A stretch of DNA of 12,447 nucleotides from Verrucomicrobiia bacterium (GTDB taxonomy: Bacteria; Verrucomicrobiota; Verrucomicrobiia; Opitutales; Opitutaceae), in NCBI GenBank assembly GCA_030424825.1, contig JAUHWE010000065.1, positions 1 to 12,447 of the forward strand. The letters run 5' to 3'. The translations under genes were made by a program, and so were the position numbers. The notes beneath the pieces were generated by a model that saw nothing but the letters and a program-made list of their open reading frames with translations, had not been told where the DNA came from and ran no database searches. This document shows positions 7,583-12,447 of the stretch, piece by piece. How positions within the stretch are numbered: position 1 is the stretch's first letter; each line of letters opens with the position of its first letter.

Positions 7583-8416
7583 ATGAAAATAGACTCTCAC
7601 CAACACTTCTGGAAATACGATGCCGCGGAGTACGCCTGGATCTCCCGTGAACAAACCGTTTTGCAACGCGATTATCTGCCTTCTGACCTCGATCCACTAC
7701 TAGAGGAAAACGGTATTGGCGGATCCATCGCGGTACAGGCAAGGCAAACGATTGAGGAAACTCGCTGGCTGCTCGAGTTATCCGAGTCGAATCCGAAAGT
7801 GAAAGGGGTCGTCGGCTGGGTCCCACTCTGCCGCACCGATCTCAATGCATCGCTAGACCTTTTTTCTGGAAACCCCAAGTTTGTCGGCGTACGCCACGTG
7901 ATCCACGACGAGAAAGACGACGACTACATTTTGAGGGAAGATTTCAACCAGGGGATTCGGCAGCTCGGACCTCGAGATTTAGTCTACGACATTCTCATAT
8001 TCGAAAAACATCTCCCTCAAACCATTCAGTTCGTCGACCAGCACCCCAATATCCAATTCGTGGTCGACCACATCGCGAAACCTAGAATCAGCTCAAGCGC
8101 GTTCGACAAAAACTGGCAGAAAAGCATTCTCTCACTCAGCAAGCGCGAAAACGTCGCCTGCAAGTTATCCGGAATGGTCACCGAAGTGATCGACCCACAA
8201 TGGAGCCCAAGCCTTCTCCGTCCCTACTTCGATACGGTCCTAGAAGCATTTGGTCCCGCCAGACTCCTCGCTGGTTCTGACTGGCCCGTTTGCCTTTTGA
8301 AAGCAGAGTACACCCATTGGCACCAAACGCTTTGCGCATCCATCCAATCCCTATCTGAGGACGAACAGCTCGATGTCCTCGGAAACTCTGCCAGCCGCAT
8401 ATACAAACTCCATTAG
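7583..8416 (+). CDS. Amidohydrolase-2 family (COG3618) sugar lactonase, L-fuconolactonase/L-rhamnonolactonase-like
   Basis: A 277-residue TIM-barrel hydrolase. The frame is open from 7442, but the ATG at 7583 is chosen because the family begins with M-x-IDSHQHFW, seen here as MKIDSHQHFW at 1-10. Other hallmarks: GVRHVIH at 102-108, VVDHIAKP at 160-167, CKLSGM at 193-198, GSDWPVC at 231-237, and a terminal GNSASRIYKL. COG3618 enzymes typically open the lactone ring formed after oxidation of L-fucose, L-rhamnose or similar sugars, giving the aldonic acid; some act on other lactones. No signal peptide, so cytoplasmic. The divergent sulfatase and downstream Gfo/Idh/MocA gene support sugar catabolism, but which sugar is not determined. 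No Shine-Dalgarno is visible. Confidence 0.88.
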   Translation: MKIDSHQHFWKYDAAEYAWISREQTVLQRDYLPSDLDPLLEENGIGGSIAVQARQTIEETRWLLELSESNPKVKGVVGWVPLCRTDLNASLDLFSGNPKFVGVRHVIHDEKDDDYILREDFNQGIRQLGPRDLVYDILIFEKHLPQTIQFVDQHPNIQFVVDHIAKPRISSSAFDKNWQKSILSLSKRENVACKLSGMVTEVIDPQWSPSLLRPYFDTVLEAFGPARLLAGSDWPVCLLKAEYTHWHQTLCASIQSLSEDEQLDVLGNSASRIYKLH

Positions 8417-8468
8417 CCTCAAAACCGCCTGTCGCCACCAGGACGTTCAGCTCAGAATCAAGCTGAGC

Positions 8469-8672
8469 GGGTACGAAGGTTGCAAACCGGAGGTGAACCC
8501 CACCGTCGGCCTGACCAAAATGGCGCTACTCGGCGTGCTCGCCCAGAAAACGGGGGAGAGAATCGAATGGGATAATGAGAACATGAAGGTCGCCAATATG
8601 CCCGAGCTGAATCAGTACACTAAAGAACCCGTTCGGCAAGGGTGGAGAATGGGTGAAGAACTCTGGACTTAA
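8469..8672 (+). pseudogene. 3'-terminal remnant of a Gfo/Idh/MocA oxidoreductase gene
   Basis: This frame encodes about 67 residues typical of the extreme C-terminus of Gfo/Idh/MocA proteins: LTKMALLGVLAQKTGERIEW, then DNENMKVANMPELNQY and RQGWRMGEELW before the stop. It aligns with the C-terminus of the intact downstream gene (LTEVIVLGTLAIRTG, WDPKHMRVTNG, PGWR). The nucleotide-binding Rossmann domain and catalytic part are absent: the lactonase occupies the space upstream. The left boundary is approximate. A short perfect hairpin, GCTCAG at 8450-8455 with CTGAGC at 8463-8468, lies just before the recognisable part. The frame opens at an ATG at 8373 inside the lactonase gene, but that extension is probably not translated. 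It is best read as what remains of an internally deleted gene. Confidence 0.7.
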
Positions 8673-8727
8673 GCTCGATATGGGAGACGATACCCTCCAT
8701 ATTAATTCCAATTAGAGAAACCGATTT

Positions 8728-10161
8728 ATGCCAAACAATATCACGAGACGCTCCTTCTCCAAGGGCCTGATTGCATCCGCCTCGGCTCCGTTCTTTTTCC
8801 CAAACCTGAGCTTTGGAAATCTAAATCGAAAGCCCAATCTCGCCTGGGTAGGACTGGGAGGCCAGGGAATGGGCAATCTAAGCAACTTCATAGGGAAATG
8901 CAACATCGTCGCCCTATGTGACGTCGACTTGAGGAACGACCCTTCTCGCACCCAGATGAGAGTCGAACGCGAGTCGGTCAACTTCCTCGACGGCTGCAAA
9001 CGACTCTACCCTGACGCTAGAATTTTCCAGGATTTCCGAAAGATGTTTCTGGAAATGGACGAACAAATCGATGCCGTCGGGATCGCCACGCACGATAGCA
9101 CTCACTTCGCCGTCGCCCACCTGGCCCTCTCCATGGGGAAGCACATATTCGTCCAGAAGCCGCTTGCTCACTCCATCGACGAAATACGAACGCTTAAAGC
9201 GTTGGCCGAGAAGAAAAATCTAATCACCCAAATGGGCAACCAGGGCCACGCTTTCGAAGGAGCACGACTCGTCAAAGAATGGTACCAAGCCGGTCTCGTG
9301 GGAGAAGTGGAAGAAGTGATCTGCTGGACCAATCGCCCTGCCAAAGGATTCGGATTCAAAGGGCTAAGCAGTACCCGATTTCCCCCGAAAGTCGATGTGC
9401 CACACGGCCTCGACTGGGATGGATGGCTCGGTCCCGTTGATAAGGAAGTCGGCTACAGCGACGACCTCCATCCATTCACCTGGAGGGCATGGTGGGATTT
9501 CGGCTGCGGCGGACTGGGAGACATCGGTTGCCACACCATCGACACACCCTATTGGGCTATGGATCTCGGCTTTCCAAACCGCGTCGATGTGGAGGTCGAG
9601 CGAGTCGATCCGCTTCTCACTCCCAACGGTTCTGTGGTGACCTATGAATTCCCCGCTCTCAACGGGCGACCACCTGTACGCCTCAAGTGGTACGAAGGAC
9701 CCACGCTTCCTCCAAAGCCAAGCATAATGGGCGACATCGAAATGCCTGTCGACGGGATGATCATGCTCGGCTCCAAAGGCGCTATCTACCACAAAGGAAT
9801 GCGCCCCAACAGTCCTCAACTTCTCCCGGAATCGAAATGGCAAGAATATCGAACGAATCCCAGCAAGCGGGTCCCCAAAACGCTCCCCCGGGTCAAGAGC
9901 ATATTCGACGATTGGTTGAACGGCATCAATACCGGCAAATTACCGTGCTCTAATTTCAACTACGCCGCTCCGCTGACCGAAGTCATCGTTCTGGGAACGC
10001 TGGCCATCCGGACCGGACAATCCGTCGTCTGGGACCCAAAGCACATGCGGGTTACCAACGGCAACAAAGAAGCCGCCAAGCTCATCAAGCTAGCAGCCCG
10101 CCCAGGCTGGAGAGCAAAAGACCTTACCGCAGCCAATGCCGGCAAATACATAAAGCAGTAA
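8728..10161 (+). CDS. Tat-exported Gfo/Idh/MocA-family oxidoreductase
   Basis: A 477-residue protein. The N-terminus NITRRSFSKGLIASASAPFF carries a twin-arginine signal (RR at 7-8, TRRSF context), implying folded export, as in many PVC-group members. The Rossmann NAD(P)-binding motif VGLGGQGMG is at 41-49, followed by VALCDVD at 61-67. The usual EKP lysine motif appears as VQKPLAHS (Lys144), with Gln in place of Glu as in many secreted relatives. The C-terminal substrate domain has GCGGLGDIGCHTIDTPYW around 259-276. The family oxidises or otherwise rearranges sugars and polyols with bound NAD(P), and some members are glycosidases or aldose-aldose oxidoreductases. The specific reaction is unknown. 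It follows the lactonase and a remnant of a related gene, suggesting a place in the same glycan pathway. Confidence 0.92.
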   Translation: MPNNITRRSFSKGLIASASAPFFFPNLSFGNLNRKPNLAWVGLGGQGMGNLSNFIGKCNIVALCDVDLRNDPSRTQMRVERESVNFLDGCKRLYPDARIFQDFRKMFLEMDEQIDAVGIATHDSTHFAVAHLALSMGKHIFVQKPLAHSIDEIRTLKALAEKKNLITQMGNQGHAFEGARLVKEWYQAGLVGEVEEVICWTNRPAKGFGFKGLSSTRFPPKVDVPHGLDWDGWLGPVDKEVGYSDDLHPFTWRAWWDFGCGGLGDIGCHTIDTPYWAMDLGFPNRVDVEVERVDPLLTPNGSVVTYEFPALNGRPPVRLKWYEGPTLPPKPSIMGDIEMPVDGMIMLGSKGAIYHKGMRPNSPQLLPESKWQEYRTNPSKRVPKTLPRVKSIFDDWLNGINTGKLPCSNFNYAAPLTEVIVLGTLAIRTGQSVVWDPKHMRVTNGNKEAAKLIKLAARPGWRAKDLTAANAGKYIKQ

Positions 10162-10460
10162 ATGCATCGTATTCGCCGCATCGTTAGACGGGCACCAATC
10201 GTCAGACCACTGACTTCACGCAGGGCAACCAAGCCTTTGGCCAACCCATCTCCACTCAGCTCTAAATTTTCTGCTCTTTGACCGAACGATTCACACTGCG
10301 TTGCCTTTTCCTGAATATTGAATCCCCAATTCAATGATACCCACGGAAGCATCTCCAGGCACCGTTCAGATAGCGCGGCATCTTCGGACTGAGCATTTAC
10401 TCTTAGGCGGAGTCCTCCATTAACCTGCATTTCCGGAACACGCATTCGTCGCTTCTTCAA
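9960..10460 (-). CDS. Unidentified coding-like ORF, possibly a decayed gene, overlapping the 3' end of the Gfo/Idh gene
   Basis: An open minus-strand frame of 166 codons from TTG at 10460 (ATG alternative at 10445). About 34 of the first 90 codons start with G, a purine-first bias typical of real coding DNA. The peptide (LRLRVNAQSEDAALSERCLEM, then ELSGDGLAKGLVALREVSGL) reads like a soluble protein. I recognise no family. The last 67 codons or so are antisense to the C-terminus of the oxidoreductase, an unlikely arrangement for an intact gene. The start region lies in a palindrome (10450-10466). It may be a truncated or decayed gene whose original 3' part is gone. Confidence 0.25.
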   Translation of the reverse strand: MKKRRMRVPEMQVNGGLRLRVNAQSEDAALSERCLEMLPWVSLNWGFNIQEKATQCESFGQRAENLELSGDGLAKGLVALREVSGLTIGARLTMRRIRCIYCFMYLPALAAVRSFALQPGRAASLMSLAASLLPLVTRMCFGSQTTDCPVRMASVPRTMTSVSGAA

Positions 10461-10466
10461 GAAGCG
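10450..10466. repeat. Palindrome CGCTTC-ttcaa-GAAGCG
   Basis: A perfect 6-base stem with a 5-base loop; the loop ends can also pair (TT with AA). It is followed on the plus strand by CTTCCTACTATTTC rather than a T-run, so it is not a clear intrinsic terminator. The form resembles REP-like dispersed palindromes, but only this copy is in the window. Confidence 0.4.
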
Positions 10467-10806
10467 CTTCCTACTATTTCAGGACAGGACCATAACAGAG
10501 TACAGAAGGCACTTGTAATAGAGTGATTGATACGAGGTGTATTCCCTTATTCCAGGATTCGGGGCTTTTTCAAAAAAACATCCAACACAAATACTGTGAT
10601 TTAAAACATTGGATCAACACCCGATCCGGATAGGGAATTCTGGAATCGACGTACAAAACTCCGAAGATTGCTTTTGCCCTTTGAAACGCTGTTCCAACAG
10701 CCTCAATACACTTCCGATGCGTGACACACATTTTGAGGATGTACGTAATGGGACTCAAATACGGTTTTTTGGTTCTACAAACACGAATCCCTTGAGGGTA
10801 TCGATG

Positions 10807-10827
10807 TTGGCGAATCACACTCGCCAA
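10807..10827. repeat. Palindrome TTGGCGA-atcacac-TCGCCAA
   Basis: A perfect 7-base inverted repeat with a 7-base loop, in the otherwise featureless part of the gap about 200 bases upstream of the haloperoxidase start. It could be an RNA hairpin or a protein-binding site, and no neighbouring sequence decides between them. It lies too far upstream to be the core promoter of the next gene unless that gene has a long leader. Confidence 0.35.
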
Positions 10828-11023
10828 TGAGGTCATCGAATTCAGATTCACCCTTACGTCGACATCGAGCAGCATCTCGAGTTACAGGAATAAGTGATGC
10901 CATTGTTAGCTCTCTTTCAAATGCTGTCATGATCCTCCAAAATTAGATTCAACAAGGTTCCCCGATTTATTTTGGTGCATTCCTACTTCAATTCGTCTTA
11001 GAATTCGATAAATTCCCAAACCC

Positions 11024-12286
11024 ATGAGAGCTTCTACTTTGTCTTTGTTCATTACCCTATTAAGTGCGTTTTACATTGTCCAGGCTCACGCGAACAATCC
11101 CGTCCTTTATTGGAACAATGAGGCGATTAACACCACACGACTTTCCCGCAATCCGGCCCCGGTAGCAGGGGTGCATCTGGCCACCTTCAATGTCGCCGTC
11201 TACGACACGGTGAACAGTTTCGACCGGACGCACGAGGCTTGGCTAGTCGACAAGCCCGCCCCGAAAGGGGCCGACCGTGACGCCGCGATCGCCGCCACGG
11301 CCCATTTCGTGCTGATGGCCATTTGGGGCAACGAGGTGAACCCCCGCTACATCGAGAACGCCTACAATAAAGCCCTCGCGGGCATTCCCGATGGAAAGGC
11401 CAAAGAAAAGGGCCTTGACTGGGGGAGGAAGGTGGCCGCCGAGGTCCTCAAGAAGCGGTCGTATTCGGGCATGGACTTGCCACTCGAAGGGTCCTACTCG
11501 AGCAAGGAAGCGGGAAAATGGCGGGAAACCCCCCTCGGGTTTCGTCCCCCGGTGACGCCACGCCTTGGCGAAGTGGAACCGTTCGCCCTTGAAAGCGCCG
11601 CCCAGTTTCGAGCCCCGCCCCACCCGCCTCTCAACTCCATGCAATACGCGGAGGAGCTCAAGTACGTAAACCGGGTGGGCATTCGCGACGGAGCCGACCG
11701 CACCGAGTACCAGACCTTGACCACCCCCTTCTGGTCAGACGACTTGGGAACCTCCACGCCTCCCGGGCATTGGAATGTGATTCTCGCCGACCTCCTGAAG
11801 AAACTCGGCATGGATGGCGACGTCGCTAAAACCGCCCACGCCTTCGCCCTCCTCAACATAGCCGGAGCGGACGCCGGAATGACCGCATGGGAAACCAAGT
11901 ACCACTACAATATCTGGCGTCCCGAAACCGCCATTCGGGAAATGGACAAATCCATGAATCCGCATCACGAGCAAAACCCCGACTTCATCCCCAACATGGA
12001 GTCCCCCGCTTTCCCCACCTACACTTCCGGACATAGCTGCTACACCGCCGCCATGACCCGCATGATCGAACACTCCATTGGAAGAAACGAGGTGGAGTTT
12101 AGCGTGATTTCCGACGGACTGCCCGGAGTGGTCCGCACCTATACCAGCCTCTCAGACGCCCGCTGGGAAGTGGGCATGAGTCGCGTCTGGGGCGGCATAC
12201 ACACCATGTCCGACAACATCGAAGGCCAGAAAGCGGGTATCGCCGTTGCCGATTGGATCTATGACAATGCCCTCCGGCCTAGATAA
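11024..12286 (+). CDS. Secreted vanadium-dependent haloperoxidase-family (PAP2 superfamily) protein
   Basis: A 420-residue protein with a signal peptide (MRASTLSLFITLLSAFYIVQ, probable cleavage AHA|NN after residue 23), so periplasmic or secreted. The three vanadate-binding motifs of the haloperoxidase/PAP2 superfamily are complete: K-x6-RP (Lys292 to Arg299-Pro300, TKYHYNIWRP), SGH (335-337, YTSGHS), and SR-x5-H (Ser386-Arg387 to His393, SRVWGGIH). In haloperoxidases these bind vanadate and hydrogen peroxide to oxidise halides; the same pocket in PAP2 phosphatases binds phosphate, so the activity could be halogenation or dephosphorylation. The all-helical middle and the 420-residue length fit the bacterial haloperoxidase-like group. 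The interior (11240-11900) is visibly richer in GC than the preceding gap. No Shine-Dalgarno before the ATG. A further exported protein starts 68 bases downstream. Confidence 0.88.
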   Translation: MRASTLSLFITLLSAFYIVQAHANNPVLYWNNEAINTTRLSRNPAPVAGVHLATFNVAVYDTVNSFDRTHEAWLVDKPAPKGADRDAAIAATAHFVLMAIWGNEVNPRYIENAYNKALAGIPDGKAKEKGLDWGRKVAAEVLKKRSYSGMDLPLEGSYSSKEAGKWRETPLGFRPPVTPRLGEVEPFALESAAQFRAPPHPPLNSMQYAEELKYVNRVGIRDGADRTEYQTLTTPFWSDDLGTSTPPGHWNVILADLLKKLGMDGDVAKTAHAFALLNIAGADAGMTAWETKYHYNIWRPETAIREMDKSMNPHHEQNPDFIPNMESPAFPTYTSGHSCYTAAMTRMIEHSIGRNEVEFSVISDGLPGVVRTYTSLSDARWEVGMSRVWGGIHTMSDNIEGQKAGIAVADWIYDNALRPR

Positions 12287-12341
12287 AGCGTTGGGTGACA
12301 AGGGTGGCCCCCAAGGCGATGTGTCTCAAAGCGGCCCAAAC

Positions 12342-12347
12342 AAGGAA
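12342..12347 (+). promoter_or_regulatory. Shine-Dalgarno sequence for the partial gene at the right edge
   Basis: AAGGAA lies 7 bases before the ATG at 12355. It is the only well-placed ribosome-binding motif in the window and supports that start. Confidence 0.6.
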
Positions 12348-12354
12348 TAAAACC

Positions 12355-12447
12355 ATGAGAATTCTACGTATCTGCTGTCAGTCCATCATTTTTGCTCAGG
12401 CAGGATTCCTATCACTATCCGCCGCAGAAGAGTACTCCTTAACTCCC
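12355..12447 (+). CDS. N-terminus of a probably exported protein (partial, runs off right edge)
   Basis: Thirty-one codons are visible, starting at an ATG with a good ribosome-binding site. The peptide begins MRILRICCQSIIFAQAGFLS and continues LSAAEEYSLTP. This looks like a signal peptide with a basic start, a hydrophobic core and a possible cleavage site after LSAA. Nothing in the visible part identifies the family. It lies 68 bases downstream of the haloperoxidase on the same strand and is likely in the same transcription unit. Confidence 0.65.
   Translation, partial: MRILRICCQSIIFAQAGFLSLSAAEEYSLTP

Larger units (their letters stand above)
10162..11023. other. Long gap between the oxidoreductase and the haloperoxidase gene
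   Basis: About 860 bases without a confident gene. The left third contains the coding-like minus-strand ORF described separately. The right part, from about 10480, is more AT-rich; its open frames on either strand (for example 10570-10875 minus and 10609-10830 plus) have no recognisable motifs or plausible composition. Two compact palindromes occur, at 10450-10466 and 10807-10827. The promoter of the haloperoxidase gene is expected near the right end, but no clear -35/-10 pair was found. No tRNA or other structured RNA was recognised. Confidence 0.5.

Noticed and set aside
8678..8702. Hairpin ATATGG / CCATAT between the Gfo/Idh remnant and the intact gene
   Set aside because: A six-base AT-rich stem with a 13-base loop and no T-run; may be chance.
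9364..9843. 159-codon minus-strand open frame inside the Gfo/Idh gene
   Set aside because: It is entirely antisense to a clear conserved gene and has no independent motifs.
10570..10875. 101-codon minus-strand open frame in the gap before the haloperoxidase gene
   Set aside because: No motifs, no ribosome-binding site and an unremarkable composition; not distinguishable from chance.
11243..12073. Overlapping minus-strand open frames of 112 to 134 codons inside the haloperoxidase gene
   Set aside because: They are antisense shadows favoured by the GC-rich codons of the real gene. Their Gly/Arg-rich peptides match nothing recognisable.

Overview
The window reads like a chromosomal segment of a Gram-negative, polysaccharide-degrading bacterium, most probably a Verrucomicrobiota/Opitutales-type or other PVC-group organism (an inference). 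The grounds are a PIG-L-type deacetylase with a long C-terminal extension, a formylglycine sulfatase, an amidohydrolase-2 sugar lactonase and a Tat-exported Gfo/Idh/MocA oxidoreductase together on one stretch, moderate GC, and almost no Shine-Dalgarno motifs at the start codons. No RNA genes, CRISPR arrays, phage genes or intact insertion sequences were seen.

Layout. Bases 1-2488 (minus) hold nearly all of a large secreted PIG-L/LmbE-type deacetylase that runs off the left edge. Divergent from it, on the plus strand, are a secreted TlpA-like thioredoxin protein (2674-3810) and a lipoprotein cyclophilin (3900-4964) whose catalytic domain is split by an insertion of two tandem, diverged ~66-residue repeats. 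A long inverted repeat at 5005-5054 sits between the converging cyclophilin and a minus-strand DUF1223 secreted thioredoxin-like protein (5113-5856). The DUF1223 gene lies downstream of, and on the same strand as, an S1-type sulfatase (5955-7448).

Divergent from the sulfatase is a COG3618 amidohydrolase resembling L-fucono-/L-rhamnono-lactonases (7583-8416). It is followed by a 3'-terminal remnant of a Gfo/Idh/MocA gene (about 8469-8672) and then a complete Tat-signal Gfo/Idh/MocA gene (8728-10161). The sulfatase, lactonase and oxidoreductase suggest catabolism of a sulfated, 6-deoxyhexose-containing glycan, but the substrate cannot be read from sequence.

The gap 10162-11023 contains a coding-like minus-strand ORF of unknown identity and two compact palindromes. 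After it come a secreted vanadium-dependent haloperoxidase-family protein with all three active-site motifs (11024-12286) and the first 31 codons of another probably exported protein (12355 to the right edge), the only gene here with a clear Shine-Dalgarno sequence.

The most interesting signals are the duplicated insertion inside the cyclophilin, the Gfo/Idh remnant beside its intact paralogue, the palindromes at the convergent boundary and in the large gap, and the orphan ORF at 9960-10460. No complete, clearly new multi-gene system can be demonstrated from this window alone.
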